Source: CAZRRV01 sp964602735
Lineage (GTDB): Bacteria; Bacillota; Clostridia; Oscillospirales; Acutalibacteraceae
Direction: 5' to 3'
Assembly (NCBI GenBank): GCA_964602735.1
Contig: CAZRRV010000015.1
Coordinates: forward strand, 1-31,152
Length of the DNA: 31,152 bases
The notes beneath the pieces were generated by a model. It was not told the DNA's origin. It was given only the letters and a program-made list of their open reading frames with translations, and searched no databases. Made by a program: the position numbers and the translations under genes. This document shows, one piece after another, positions 16,623 through 25,691 of this stretch (the first letter of the stretch is position 1; each line of letters opens with the position of its first letter).

Positions 16623-18713
16623 ATGAAAACCAAATCCAGAACCCGTGTATTCACCCGAATCCTCGCGACGGTGCTCACCCTTATGCTGGCGTTCGCGGTT
16701 GCGGTTCCCGCCCTGGGCGCGGAGAATCTTACAATCACGATTCATAACGCCAAAGGCGAACCGAAAATGGTAGACGACCAGTTCTTCGCGCTGCAGATTT
16801 TCAAAGGCAACGTGAACCGGGAAGGCGATGCCGGAACCAACCCCTGGGGCGCAACGGAGTGGAACAACTGGACGCTCTCGGATATCGAATGGGGCTCCGC
16901 GTTTAAAGCTGGACCGGACGGAGGGGACGATTTTCTTGACAATTTAAAAGGTATTCAAGTAGAAGGAGAGGGACGAGGAGCGGACGCGTACTTTCATGGA
17001 ATATGGGTGCCCGACCCGGATATCAAAAATAATATTTTTGGGTATTGTTCAACCGCCGCGGATGTGGCGGAAGTGCTTGTCGGCAAACCGCACGCTTTTA
17101 TTGAAGCTTTCGGCAGATTTTTACTTTACGGAGCATTTGGAGATGAAAGTGCGGGTGTCACAAACGTAGCGGCATGGATAGATACGGATGCTACCGTTCG
17201 CTCAGTAATTGGCAAACAGGTTGAAGGTAAACCCGAAGAAGACACTTCGGTTATAAAGGTTTCGGAGCCCGGCTATTATCTTATTACCGAAAATTTTGAG
17301 GAACATGACGCCCATGTTAATGAGTTCGTGTCCGAAAATATCTTTGCCGTGCTCGGCAATCAGGAAATATTCATGAAAGGTTCCATGCCCGAGGTCGATA
17401 AGCAGATCGTCTATAGTGATAATAACAAATACGGCGATGTCGCCGGTGTAGGCGATACCGTAACATTTGAACTCGACGGCACCGTTGCCGATGATATCGA
17501 TACCTTTCACGAAAATATAAATCCTTATTATTATGCTTTCCATGATACCCTGTCGAAAGGGCTGGATTTTAACGAGGGTTCCGTTCAGGTTTCCGTAGAG
17601 ACAAACTATCCAGGATATATTGGTAAATTTGATTTTACGGAAGATACTGATGATAGCCCAGGACTGGATTGGGATAATGAGAATCATTATAAGGTAACCA
17701 CAAATCCCGCTGAAAATGGCACTGAAATCAATATTGTCTTTGAAAATTTGTATGCGGCGCTTGAAACGGTTTGGGAAGCGGGTGCCGGAACTGATAACTG
17801 GCCTTCGGTTCATCCGATTCCGTGGACAGTGCTTGATACCACCTCAAAGGTAGCATTCAATAAAACCATTAAGATTTACGTAACCTACACTGCCACCCTT
17901 AACGATGACGCAGTTGTCGGCAGGCCCGGGAATCCCAACTCCGTATACCTTGAATTTTCCAACGACCCCGAGTCCGAAGACCATTCTCAAACTACGGAAA
18001 AGAAAGTTTATGTATACACGTTCGGTTTGGATGTAACGAAAATCGGCTCCGATGCTGATCATCAAGATGGACTTGCGGGCGCCGGTTTCACCCTTAAAAA
18101 CGCGACCGGTCAAATCGCAAAATTTCAAACAGACCATTCCAACGCTAACAAACAGATTATCCAGTGGGATGATTTTACTGTATTTGAAAGTCTTTATCAG
18201 GCATATTTACAAGCTAAAGATGTCTATGATAAAGGCACTGATGCCGACAGGGCAGGGGCGCTTGGAGCTGCTTTGCAAACTGCAAAAAGCAAGCTGTCCG
18301 ATTATGTACTTTATTCCGGATCGAACGGTAAACTTCCTAAAATCGAAAGCCTCGATGAAGGTTCCTATACCCTTTCGGAGGTTATCACCCCCGACGGCTA
18401 CAATACGATGGATGATTTTACATTCGGCATCGACGCCGTATTCAACGGGTTCGGCGAGTTACACAGCGTTAAATACACCGCCCCTTACCCCGACGGAGAG
18501 ACGGTAGAATATGATGCGGATTATCTCCCCGATGTTTTCAATTCGGGTTTCCTGCCGCAGACTTTAGAGAACCAGAAAGCGCCTTTCCTGCCTTTCACCG
18601 GCGGTATCGGCAGAACCGTGTTCTATGTCGCGGGCGTGCTGCTTATCGGAGCGGCGGTCGCCTATATCATAATAGCCGCGAGAAAGCGCGGAAAAGCGGA
18701 GAGCGGTAAATAA
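16623..18713 (+). CDS. Major (backbone) pilin, LPxTG type
   Basis: A 696-residue surface protein: signal peptide (about 1-32), an unusual N-terminal region, isopeptide-forming pilin domains, and a cell-wall sorting signal LPFTG (656-660) with a membrane segment and basic tail. The mid part fits a fimbrial isopeptide-forming D2-type domain. EIFMKGSMPEVDK resembles a pilin motif, so Lys252 is a candidate for the inter-subunit bond. SYTLSEVITPDGYN is a clear E-box (Glu586). AGAGGAGG precedes ATG 16623. The next gene, a class C sortase, starts 1 nt after the stop. Roughly 16910-18350 is visibly richer in A/T than the ends of the gene, which suggests exchange or diversifying evolution of the exposed part. 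Confidence 0.9.
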   Translation: MKTKSRTRVFTRILATVLTLMLAFAVAVPALGAENLTITIHNAKGEPKMVDDQFFALQIFKGNVNREGDAGTNPWGATEWNNWTLSDIEWGSAFKAGPDGGDDFLDNLKGIQVEGEGRGADAYFHGIWVPDPDIKNNIFGYCSTAADVAEVLVGKPHAFIEAFGRFLLYGAFGDESAGVTNVAAWIDTDATVRSVIGKQVEGKPEEDTSVIKVSEPGYYLITENFEEHDAHVNEFVSENIFAVLGNQEIFMKGSMPEVDKQIVYSDNNKYGDVAGVGDTVTFELDGTVADDIDTFHENINPYYYAFHDTLSKGLDFNEGSVQVSVETNYPGYIGKFDFTEDTDDSPGLDWDNENHYKVTTNPAENGTEINIVFENLYAALETVWEAGAGTDNWPSVHPIPWTVLDTTSKVAFNKTIKIYVTYTATLNDDAVVGRPGNPNSVYLEFSNDPESEDHSQTTEKKVYVYTFGLDVTKIGSDADHQDGLAGAGFTLKNATGQIAKFQTDHSNANKQIIQWDDFTVFESLYQAYLQAKDVYDKGTDADRAGALGAALQTAKSKLSDYVLYSGSNGKLPKIESLDEGSYTLSEVITPDGYNTMDDFTFGIDAVFNGFGELHSVKYTAPYPDGETVEYDADYLPDVFNSGFLPQTLENQKAPFLPFTGGIGRTVFYVAGVLLIGAAVAYIIIAARKRGKAESGK

Positions 18714-18714
18714 A

Positions 18715-19584
18715 ATGACGGCAAAGCGAAAGCGCGGATGGCGAACTGTTTTGCCCGCCGTGCTTGTAACGCTGGCGGTTGTTGCCGGCGTTTCGCTTTT
18801 GCTCTACCCGTCGGTTTCCGAATACATAAGTTCGCTCAATTTCCGCCGCGATATCGAGGGTTACAGAAGCGGCGTATCCGAAATCGGCGATAACGGAATC
18901 GACAAAATGCTGGGCGACGCGGCGGCGTTTAATAAAGAACTCGCCGCGTCGGGTTCCGTAGGTCAGCTCGGCGCGGAGCGCCTCTCGGAATACAAAAAAC
19001 TGCTCAATCCGCGCGGTACCGGCATGATGGGGTATATCGAGGTAAAAAAAGCCGGAATATACCTGCCCGTTTATCACGGTACTTCGGAGAGCGTTCTTCA
19101 AAGCGGTATAGGTCATGTCGAGGGCTCGTCGCTGCCGGTCGGCGGCGCGGGAACTCACACCATACTTTCCGGCCACAGCGGACTGCCGTCGTCAAAGCTT
19201 TTCAGCAATATCGACAGTTTACGCACCGGCGATATTTTCGCGTTGCATATTCTCGGCAAAACTCTTGTGTACCGGGTGGAATCGACCGAGGTTTTAACTC
19301 CCGAACAGGCTGAAAAACAGAAAATTTATCCGAACGCCGATATCTGCACCCTTATGACCTGCACGCCCTACGGCGTAAATACCCACCGTCTGCTGGTGCA
19401 CGGTGTTCGTACCGAACTTTCCGGCGGCGGCGACGAACTCCTGCCCGACGGCGCGGATATTCCCGTTTCGGTATCGCCCGCGCTGCCGATAGCGGTAGCC
19501 GTCGCGCTCGTGTGCGTAGCGGTGTTCGTCATTCTGATTATCCGACGGAGGAAACGCCGTAAAAAGTCTGGTGCGCGGGTATGA
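18715..19584 (+). CDS. Class C (pilus) sortase 1
   Basis: A 289-residue membrane enzyme with a hydrophobic segment at each end, the topology of class C sortases that polymerise pilin through LPxTG-Lys bonds. Catalytic residues are His154 (SGHSGL), Cys216 (TLMTCTPYG) and Arg225 (NTHRL). The conserved GTGMMGYIEV and LPVYHGT blocks are present. The Asp-Pro-aromatic lid motif expected before the core was not found; the corresponding stretch reads QLGAERLSEYKKLLNPRG. It overlaps the next sortase by 4 nt (ATGA), indicating translational coupling. Confidence 0.94.
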   Translation: MTAKRKRGWRTVLPAVLVTLAVVAGVSLLLYPSVSEYISSLNFRRDIEGYRSGVSEIGDNGIDKMLGDAAAFNKELAASGSVGQLGAERLSEYKKLLNPRGTGMMGYIEVKKAGIYLPVYHGTSESVLQSGIGHVEGSSLPVGGAGTHTILSGHSGLPSSKLFSNIDSLRTGDIFALHILGKTLVYRVESTEVLTPEQAEKQKIYPNADICTLMTCTPYGVNTHRLLVHGVRTELSGGGDELLPDGADIPVSVSPALPIAVAVALVCVAVFVILIIRRRKRRKKSGARV

Positions 19585-20462
19585 AAAAAACAACGGCAAA
19601 AAAACTGCCCGTGTCGAAGGTTATAGTCGTACTCCTGATTACGGTCGGTATAGCCCTGGTGCTTTATCCTACCGCCGCCGATGTGATTAACGGTTATACG
19701 GTAGGCAGAACCGTAACGGATTACGAAAGCAGAACAGCGGATATGGGAGGCGGCGACGTCGATGAAATGCTCGCCGACGCGGCCGCGTACAATGCCGAAC
19801 TCGCGGAAGACACGCCGTATATCGGCGAGCTTACCGCCCGGCGCCGAAAGGTATACAACAGCCTTCTCGACGTTACCGGCACGGGGATTATGGGCTATAT
19901 CGAGGTGCCGAAAGCCGACATAAACCTGCCCGTTTACCACGGCACTTCCGACAGCGTGCTCCGTTCCGGCGTCGGTCATCTCGAAGCGTCGAGCCTGCCG
20001 GTTCCGAGCGAGAGCGCCACAACCGTTCTCACCGGCCACAGCGGACTGCCGTCCGCCCGCCTTTTCACCGACCTTGATATGCTCGAAAAGGGCGACTGCT
20101 TTTATATCCGCGTGTTGAACGAACGGTACACCTATGAGGTTGAGCAGACGGTTCGTCTGCTCCCCGATGATATGAAGAATTTGCGCATCGCCGAGGGGCG
20201 CGAGGTTTGCGTTCTCGTAACCTGCACCCCGTACGGCGTGAATACACACAGGCTCGCGGTTGTGGGAGTAAAAACAGACGATTGTCCCGCCTCCGACGGG
20301 TTACTTGAACAGGATACAAAAAGATCCTTTTTCGCATCCAAATGGAACCGCGTTTATGAAATGCTGTTCCCGGCGGGTTTCGCTGCGGTGGTTGCCGTCT
20401 CGTTTTTGGTATTCAGGAAGATAAAAAGACGCAGGCGTGCCGCCAAATCGAAACAAACCTGA
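19581..20462 (+). CDS. Class C (pilus) sortase 2
   Basis: A 293-residue paralogue of the preceding sortase with the same two-helix topology. Catalytic residues are His153 (TGHSGL), Cys215 (VTCTPYG) and Arg224 (NTHRL). GTGIMGYIEVP and LPVYHGT are conserved. Here too the usual DP-aromatic lid is not evident. Two class C sortases side by side usually divide the work of polymerising the backbone and adding the minor subunit, with partial overlap. Its start is embedded in the end of sortase 1. Confidence 0.94.
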   Translation: MKKTTAKKLPVSKVIVVLLITVGIALVLYPTAADVINGYTVGRTVTDYESRTADMGGGDVDEMLADAAAYNAELAEDTPYIGELTARRRKVYNSLLDVTGTGIMGYIEVPKADINLPVYHGTSDSVLRSGVGHLEASSLPVPSESATTVLTGHSGLPSARLFTDLDMLEKGDCFYIRVLNERYTYEVEQTVRLLPDDMKNLRIAEGREVCVLVTCTPYGVNTHRLAVVGVKTDDCPASDGLLEQDTKRSFFASKWNRVYEMLFPAGFAAVVAVSFLVFRKIKRRRRAAKSKQT

Positions 20463-20482
20463 GAAATTGGAGTTGCTTGCTT

Positions 20483-21451
20483 ATGAATCGTTCGTACAGG
20501 GGGAAAAGCCGGTTCAAATTCGCGGCATTGGCTCTTGTAATTTCCCTTGCGGTATGTTTGTTCGCGGCCGTACCCGCGGCCGCCGAAGGAACCGGGTCGA
20601 TAACCGTCCGGTTCGAGTATAATAAAAAAAGCGTAGTCGGAGCTGAATTTTCGATTTACCGCGTAGCGGAGCTCGACGGCGGGCAGTTCTCTTTCGTGCC
20701 GCCGTTCGACGGGTACTCTCTGGCGGCTCCCGGTGCTACGGATACCGACGCGTGGAAAGTCCTCGCCACAACCCTTACCGGCTACACCGAGCGCGACGGT
20801 ATTGATCCCCTTGCCACCGGCGCCGTGCCGTCCGCGGGGGAACTGCGCTTCAACGGCCTTGAAGACGGGCTGTACCTCATCATCGGCAAACCCGTCGATT
20901 TGGGCGATGTCGAACTTTTCCCGCAGCCCGTTATCGTAAGCCTTCCTTACTACGATAAGCCCGATGTCCCGGAATACGATATGGTTGTTGAAATTAAATT
21001 CGAATCGCGCGATAAAAACGTTAACGAAGTCGAGCGTAGCGTGAGAAAAGTTTGGGCCGGCGGTGACGGCGAAAGCCGCCCGCAGTCCGTAACCGTGCAG
21101 CTTTTGCGCGACGGTGAGGTTTACGACGAGCGCACGCTTGACGAATCCGGCGGCTGGAGTTATAAGTGGACGGGGCTCGACGCTTTGTCCGAATGGGAAA
21201 TAACCGAAAAAGATGTTCCCGCCGGCTACACCGTCACTATTGAACCCGACGGCGTCACCTTTGTTGTAACAAACACCGCTCCTCCCGCCTCCTCTGTCCC
21301 CACACCCTCAAACCCCGGATCCACACCCGAACGCCTTCCTCAGACGGGGCAGTACTGGTGGCCGGTTATAGCGCTTTCGGCGGCGGGCGCGATTGTTCTG
21401 TTCGCCGGAATACTTCTTCTAATCAAAAAGAAACGCAAAAAAGATGAGTAA
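20483..21451 (+). CDS. Minor or anchor pilin with Cna-B domain
   Basis: A 322-residue surface protein: signal peptide (cleavage near AAAEG), an N-terminal prealbumin-like beta domain, a Cna-B domain (from about residue 185: SVRKVWAGGDGESRPQ, then YKWTGLD, then ITEKDVPAGYTV with the E-box Glu), a Pro/Ser-rich stalk, LPQTG (285-289), a membrane segment and a Lys-rich tail. The small size, a proline-rich C-terminal stalk and a position before a non-class-C sortase suggest the base subunit that ties the pilus to the wall. ATG 20483 is used because GGAG lies 10 nt upstream; TTG at 20477 is possible. Confidence 0.9.
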   Translation: MNRSYRGKSRFKFAALALVISLAVCLFAAVPAAAEGTGSITVRFEYNKKSVVGAEFSIYRVAELDGGQFSFVPPFDGYSLAAPGATDTDAWKVLATTLTGYTERDGIDPLATGAVPSAGELRFNGLEDGLYLIIGKPVDLGDVELFPQPVIVSLPYYDKPDVPEYDMVVEIKFESRDKNVNEVERSVRKVWAGGDGESRPQSVTVQLLRDGEVYDERTLDESGGWSYKWTGLDALSEWEITEKDVPAGYTVTIEPDGVTFVVTNTAPPASSVPTPSNPGSTPERLPQTGQYWWPVIALSAAGAIVLFAGILLLIKKKRKKDE

Positions 21452-22028
21452 ACGCTTTCCGGCGGTACTGCTCATAATAATCGGCGGCGTTCTCCTCCTT
21501 GCGGCGACGGGGCTGGTGGGTTACAATCTATACGACGACGCCCGTGCCGCCCGCGCCGCCGCCGCCGTTCTCGCCGAAATGCAGACGGTACCGTCCACCG
21601 GTTCCGACGAGAACCGCGAGATGCCGGTTTATGAGGTCGACGGCAAACGGTATATAGGCAAAATCGCCGTTCCCTCTCTGGGTATCGAGCTTCCCGTTAT
21701 GGAAAAGTGGAGTTATCAGAACCTTAAAACGGCTCCGTGCCGTTATGAGGGAACCGCGTACCGTCCCGGTTTTGTACTGTGCGCCCATAATTATACCCGC
21801 CATTTCGGCAGGCTGAAAAACTTGAAGAAGGGCGACGCGGTAAAGTTTACCGCCGCCGACGGCCAGGTATTCGATTACAGCGTGGAAAAGGTCGAAACGC
21901 TGAAACCCGTCGCAGTTTCCGAGATGAAAAGCGACAACTGGGATCTCACCCTTTTCACCTGTACCCTCAACGGCCGCACACGCGTTACGGTAAGATGTGT
22001 GAAGGCGGAACCGGCCGGCGGCGAATAA
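21444..22028 (+). CDS. Third pilus-locus sortase (class B/D-like, probable anchoring enzyme)
   Basis: A 194-residue sortase with one N-terminal membrane segment and no C-terminal one, unlike the two class C enzymes. His115 is in LCAHNYTRHFG, Cys173 in LFTCTLNG, and the catalytic Arg is among Arg178/180. Its start overlaps the end of the minor pilin gene by 8 nt, so the two are co-translated. The class cannot be fixed by eye; the short length and TLFTC-type motif suit class B or D. The likely job is to attach the finished pilus, via the minor pilin, to peptidoglycan. Confidence 0.88.
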   Translation: MSKRFPAVLLIIIGGVLLLAATGLVGYNLYDDARAARAAAAVLAEMQTVPSTGSDENREMPVYEVDGKRYIGKIAVPSLGIELPVMEKWSYQNLKTAPCRYEGTAYRPGFVLCAHNYTRHFGRLKNLKKGDAVKFTAADGQVFDYSVEKVETLKPVAVSEMKSDNWDLTLFTCTLNGRTRVTVRCVKAEPAGGE

Positions 22029-22063
22029 CCGCGGCTCGGATATTCCGCGCGGTAACGTAAAAA

Positions 22064-22097
22064 ATTCCCCGTTCGGGGTTACACCCGAACGGGGAAT
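22064..22097. terminator. Bidirectional terminator between pilus operon and dut
   Basis: A perfect 14-bp stem (ATTCCCCGTTCGGG with CCCGAACGGGGAAT) has a 6-nt loop. On the minus strand it is followed by a run of T and so ends nrdD-nrdG-dut. On the plus strand the downstream sequence is only moderately T-rich, but it can serve the pilus operon. Confidence 0.9.
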
Positions 22098-22108
22098 AAT
22101 TATGCCTT

Positions 22109-22549
22109 TTACTTTTTTCCTGTCGAGCCGAAACCTCCGCCGCCGCGCTCCGTTTCGGTCAGTCCGTCCGTTTCCGTAAATTCCGCCCGCTCATACGGGG
22201 CGATTACAATTTGCGCTATCCTTTCGCCCGGTTCAACCGTTCGCGGTTCGCCGGAATGGTTGTGCAGAGCCACCATTATTTCCCCGCGGTAGTCGGAGTC
22301 GATAACCCCCACCTTGTTTGCCGGCGCGAGCCCTTCCTTTGTTGCCAGCCCGCTCCTCGCGTATATAAAGCCCGCGTAATTTTCCGGGATTTCCATCGCT
22401 ATCCCGGTATGAATTACGGCGGTTTCGCCGGGATTTACCGTAACCTCACCGTCCGGCAGGGCGTATAAATCCGCTCCCGCCGCCGCGCCCGATCCGTAAG
22501 AGGGCGTTATCGCCCCGGGGGCGAGCTTTTTTATTTTAATCCGGCGCAT
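22109..22549 (-). CDS. dut: dUTP diphosphatase (dUTPase)
   Basis: A 146-residue trimeric dUTPase that converts dUTP to dUMP and diphosphate, keeping uracil out of DNA and supplying dUMP for thymidylate. The five family motifs are visible in order: AGADLYA, ARSGLATKEG, NKVGVIDSDYRGEI with the catalytic Asp, GERIAQIVI and the P-loop-like RGGGGFGSTG at the C-terminus. It follows nrdG after 11 nt, with GGCGGGA before the ATG, so it is the last gene of a deoxynucleotide operon. Confidence 0.95.
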   Translation of the reverse strand: MRRIKIKKLAPGAITPSYGSGAAAGADLYALPDGEVTVNPGETAVIHTGIAMEIPENYAGFIYARSGLATKEGLAPANKVGVIDSDYRGEIMVALHNHSGEPRTVEPGERIAQIVIAPYERAEFTETDGLTETERGGGGFGSTGKK

Positions 22550-22560
22550 ATTATCCCGCC

Positions 22561-23097
22561 TTATACTTCTATTTCATCGTCCGCGAGCACCCGCACACTG
22601 CCGCTTTCAAGCGTCTGCCGCAGATTTATTATCCGCTGGTTCCGCGAGCCGCGGAAACGGATCGTCAGGTCTTTCTCCTCCTCGATAAATTCCCCGTCAA
22701 CCAGAATATCGATGCACGAAAGCATACGATCGGTGTATTCCGTGCGGGTTTTACCCGTGTTCAGCAAATCTTTGTCGAGCGTGTAGCCGGTGTAGCACCA
22801 AACCGTTTTGTCGGGGAATTTCCGGCGCAGTTTTTCCAAAAAGGGGGCGAGAACCTGTTGGTTCCGGGGTTCGAAAGGTTCGCCCCCCAGCAGGGAAAAC
22901 CCTTTTATATAACTCTTTTCGAGCGCGGCGAATATTTCCTCCTCCGTATCCTCCCCGAACGGCTGCCCGTAATCGAAATCCCACGCCTCGCTGTTGAAGC
23001 AGTTTTTACAGCGGTGCGTGCACCCGCTCACGAACAGCGAAACGCGCACGCCCGGGCCGTTTGCCACATCGTATTTCTTTACGGTCGCGTAGTTCAT
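22561..23097 (-). CDS. nrdG: Anaerobic ribonucleotide reductase activating protein
   Basis: A 178-residue radical SAM enzyme that installs the glycyl radical on NrdD. The iron-sulfur cluster ligands are Cys26, Cys30 and Cys33 in GCTHRCKNCFN, and GGEPFEP supplies the SAM-binding GGE motif. The length is typical of NrdG. Its ATG overlaps the nrdD stop (TGATG), so translation is coupled to that of its target enzyme. Confidence 0.96.
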   Translation of the reverse strand: MNYATVKKYDVANGPGVRVSLFVSGCTHRCKNCFNSEAWDFDYGQPFGEDTEEEIFAALEKSYIKGFSLLGGEPFEPRNQQVLAPFLEKLRRKFPDKTVWCYTGYTLDKDLLNTGKTRTEYTDRMLSCIDILVDGEFIEEEKDLTIRFRGSRNQRIINLRQTLESGSVRVLADDEIEV

Positions 23098-25223
23098 CAG
23101 AGGTGGAGCACCCTCGCTTTGATCTCTTTTGTTTTGCCGACATTCCAGAAGTTCTCACCCAGATATCCGCATGTGCGGCGGGTAACATTCATTTTGCTGT
23201 GATCTTTGTTGTGGCATACGGGGCATTCCCACTCGTTGTCGTCGTTTATTATAATCTCGCCGTCGAAACCGCATACATGGCAGTAGTCGGATTTGGTGTT
23301 GAACTCGGCGTACTGTATATTGTCGTAGATAAAGCGCACGAGCTCCTGCAACGCGGTGAGATTGTGGCGCATATTCGGTATTTCCACGTACGAAATCGCC
23401 CCGCCCGAGGAAATTTTCTGGAACTGGCTCTCAAACTCGAATTTACGGAAAGCGTCGATATTTTCGCGCACGTCGACATGGTAGGAATTTGTGTAGTAGC
23501 CTTTGTCGGTAACGTCTTTAATCGTGCCGAAACGCTCTTTGTCGATTCTCGCGAAACGGTAGCAGAGCGATTCCGCCGGGGTCCCGTACAGCGCGAAACC
23601 GATATTCGTCTGTTTGCGCCAATCGTCGCAGGCTTTGCGCAGTCTCCGCATGACCCTCAGCGCGAAGTCGAGGCCTTTTTCGGTTGTATGGCTTTCGCCC
23701 GTCATAAGTTTTGTTACCTCATACAGCCCGATGTACCCGAGCGAAATCGATGAATATCCGCCGTAAAGCAGTTTTTCGATACTTTCTCCCTTGTCGAGCC
23801 GCGCGATGGCGCCGTACTGCCAGTGCACGGGGCTTACATCCGAGGTGACTTTCTTAAGCGCGTTGTGGCGGCACATAAGCGCCTCGAAGCAGAGATCCAG
23901 CCGGCGGTCAAGCTCCTCCCAGAATACCTTTTCGTCGCCTTTCGCCACAATGCCGATCTGCGGAAGGTTGATGCTCACAACGCCCTGGTTGAATCTTCCC
24001 TCAAACTTGTAATTGCCGTTTTCGTCTTTCCACGGCGCGAGGAACGAACGGCACCCCATCGGGCTGAATACATTGCCCTCGTAATTCTCGCGCATTTTTT
24101 TGGCGGATATATAATCCGGGTACATCCGTTTTGCCGAGCATTTTACCGCGAGTTCGGTAATATAGTCGTACTTTCCGCCTTTAAGGCAGTTATGTTCGTC
24201 GAGAACATAAACGAGTTTCGGGAAAGCGGGGGTGATGTACACGCCTTTTTCGTTTTTAATGCCCTCGTATCTCTGGCGGAGAATCTCCTCGATTATCATC
24301 GCGTTTTCCTCGATATACGGATCGTCTTTATCGAGGTACAGGAACAGTGTTACGAACGGCGACTGTCCGTTGGTCGTCATCAGTGTGTTTATCTGGTACT
24401 GTATTGTTTGCACGCCGCTGCGGAGTTCGTCGCGGAGCCTCGCTTCGGTAAGCCGCTTTACCGTATCCGGCGTAGCCGAGCTCCCGAGTTCCGCCTCAAA
24501 CTGCCGGGTGAATTTTTCGCGGCTGCGGCGCAGGTACTTGCCGAGGTGCCGTATATCCACGCTCTGCCCGCCGTACTGGCTGCTGGCGACCGCCGCGATA
24601 ATCTGGGTCACGACCGTACACGCCACCTGAAAGCTTTTCGGGCTTTCGATCAGCTTGCCGTTCATAACCGTGCCGTTGTCGAGCATATCCCCTATATTTA
24701 TAAGGCAGCAGTTGAAAATGGGCTGTACGAAATAGTCGGCGTCGTGGAAATGCAGAACGCCTTCGTCGTGCGCCTTGGCAATATGCTCGGGCAGCAGTAC
24801 CCGCCTTGTAAGATCCTTTGAAACTTCGCCCGCGATAAGGTCGCGCTGTGTCGACGCCGCCACCGCGTTCTTGTTCGAGTTCTCCTCCATCACATCCTTG
24901 TTGTCTCGCCGAATCAGGCTGAGAATCGAATCGTCGGTGGTGTTCGCCTTGCGCACCAGCGCGCGGTTGTAACGGTAAATGATATACGCTTTCGCGAGGG
25001 TGTATTTGCCGAACGACATCAGCTTCCGTTCGACCATATCCTGAATATCCTCTACCAGAATCCTCCTGCGGTCTTTCGATTCCACCGATACGACGATTTC
25101 CTCAATCTGATCCTCGCTCACGCGTTCCGCTTCCTCAACGGCTGCGTTGGCCTTTCTTACCGCCTCGGCAATCTTGCTGCGGTCAAAGTCGACCGCGCGC
25201 CCGTCGCGCTTAATAACCTGCAT
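23097..25223 (-). CDS. nrdD: Anaerobic ribonucleoside-triphosphate reductase (class III)
   Basis: A catalytic subunit of about 708 residues that makes dNTPs from NTPs without oxygen. Domains in order: N-terminal ATP-cone (VIKRDGRAVDFDRSKIAEAVRKAN), the ten-stranded barrel, a zinc site (CHVCG and CPVC) and the glycyl-radical loop RTCGYLG, whose Gly is about 23 residues from the C-terminus. The ATG at 25223 is preferred because GAGAGG lies about 9 nt upstream and the protein then begins MQVIKRDGR, as in relatives. An ATG at 25232 would abut the ribosome site. Two NrdR-like boxes and a promoter precede it. No aerobic reductase was seen in the window, in line with an anaerobic lifestyle. Confidence 0.97.
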   Translation of the reverse strand: MQVIKRDGRAVDFDRSKIAEAVRKANAAVEEAERVSEDQIEEIVVSVESKDRRRILVEDIQDMVERKLMSFGKYTLAKAYIIYRYNRALVRKANTTDDSILSLIRRDNKDVMEENSNKNAVAASTQRDLIAGEVSKDLTRRVLLPEHIAKAHDEGVLHFHDADYFVQPIFNCCLINIGDMLDNGTVMNGKLIESPKSFQVACTVVTQIIAAVASSQYGGQSVDIRHLGKYLRRSREKFTRQFEAELGSSATPDTVKRLTEARLRDELRSGVQTIQYQINTLMTTNGQSPFVTLFLYLDKDDPYIEENAMIIEEILRQRYEGIKNEKGVYITPAFPKLVYVLDEHNCLKGGKYDYITELAVKCSAKRMYPDYISAKKMRENYEGNVFSPMGCRSFLAPWKDENGNYKFEGRFNQGVVSINLPQIGIVAKGDEKVFWEELDRRLDLCFEALMCRHNALKKVTSDVSPVHWQYGAIARLDKGESIEKLLYGGYSSISLGYIGLYEVTKLMTGESHTTEKGLDFALRVMRRLRKACDDWRKQTNIGFALYGTPAESLCYRFARIDKERFGTIKDVTDKGYYTNSYHVDVRENIDAFRKFEFESQFQKISSGGAISYVEIPNMRHNLTALQELVRFIYDNIQYAEFNTKSDYCHVCGFDGEIIINDDNEWECPVCHNKDHSKMNVTRRTCGYLGENFWNVGKTKEIKARVLHL

Positions 25224-25252
25224 AATTTCCATCCTCTCATTTGTTTATAATT

Positions 25253-25297
25253 ACTATATCTTGTGTGGTTTGCCCTTTTCAATCCACAAGCGATTGC
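25253..25297 (-). promoter_or_regulatory. Tandem NrdR-box-like operators
   Basis: Box 1 (25253-25266) reads ACTATATCTTGTGT and is close to the NrdR consensus. Box 2 (25284-25297) reads CCACAAGCGATTGC and is weaker. Their centres are 31 bp apart, three helical turns, the usual NrdR spacing. They lie just downstream of the predicted start site, between promoter and nrdD, where repression by dATP-bound NrdR would be effective. Confidence 0.72.
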
Positions 25298-25307
25298 GTA
25301 CAATCAC

Positions 25308-25335
25308 ATTATACATACTATTTTCGAAATTACAA
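25308..25335 (-). promoter_or_regulatory. nrdD-nrdG-dut promoter
   Basis: On the minus strand TTGTAA (25335-25330), 16 bp and TATAAT (25313-25308). The predicted start near 25301 gives a leader of about 78 nt that contains both NrdR-like boxes. Confidence 0.75.
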
Positions 25336-25691
25336 GAGTTTTTTTGAAAAAATTTCTTTCGCCGCCGAATTTTGTGTTCCGGGGCGGGTTTTCCGGGTGC
25401 GGAACCGGATTTGTTCGCGCGCCGCCGGTATTATTACGATAAGGCAGTGCCGGGACTCAAACGCCGGCGCGGCAAATACGGTTTGCCGTTTACGGCGCGA
25501 AGGCGGGCGGCCGCGCATAGACGATCATATGCCGCGAAAACAATTCGCCGCCCGGTTTGTCCCGCACTTTTCGGCAGTTTGGCGCCCGCCTTGGTGCGCC
25601 GGACTTCCGTAAGGCAACACCCGCCGGGCGACCGGCTGCCGCTTTTGCCGCTCAGCTACGGGCGTCTTTTCCGTCATATATTTTACAAAAA

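Noticed and set aside
23823..24821. Long plus-strand open frame inside nrdD
   Set aside because: Mirror frame of a highly conserved enzyme; no start signal and no domain.
25570..25662. tRNA-like start GTAGCTGAGCGG with GCCCG...CGGGC ends on the minus strand
   Set aside because: There is no T-arm consensus or anticodon arm, and part of the stretch aligns with dispersed repeat copy A, which is not tRNA-like.
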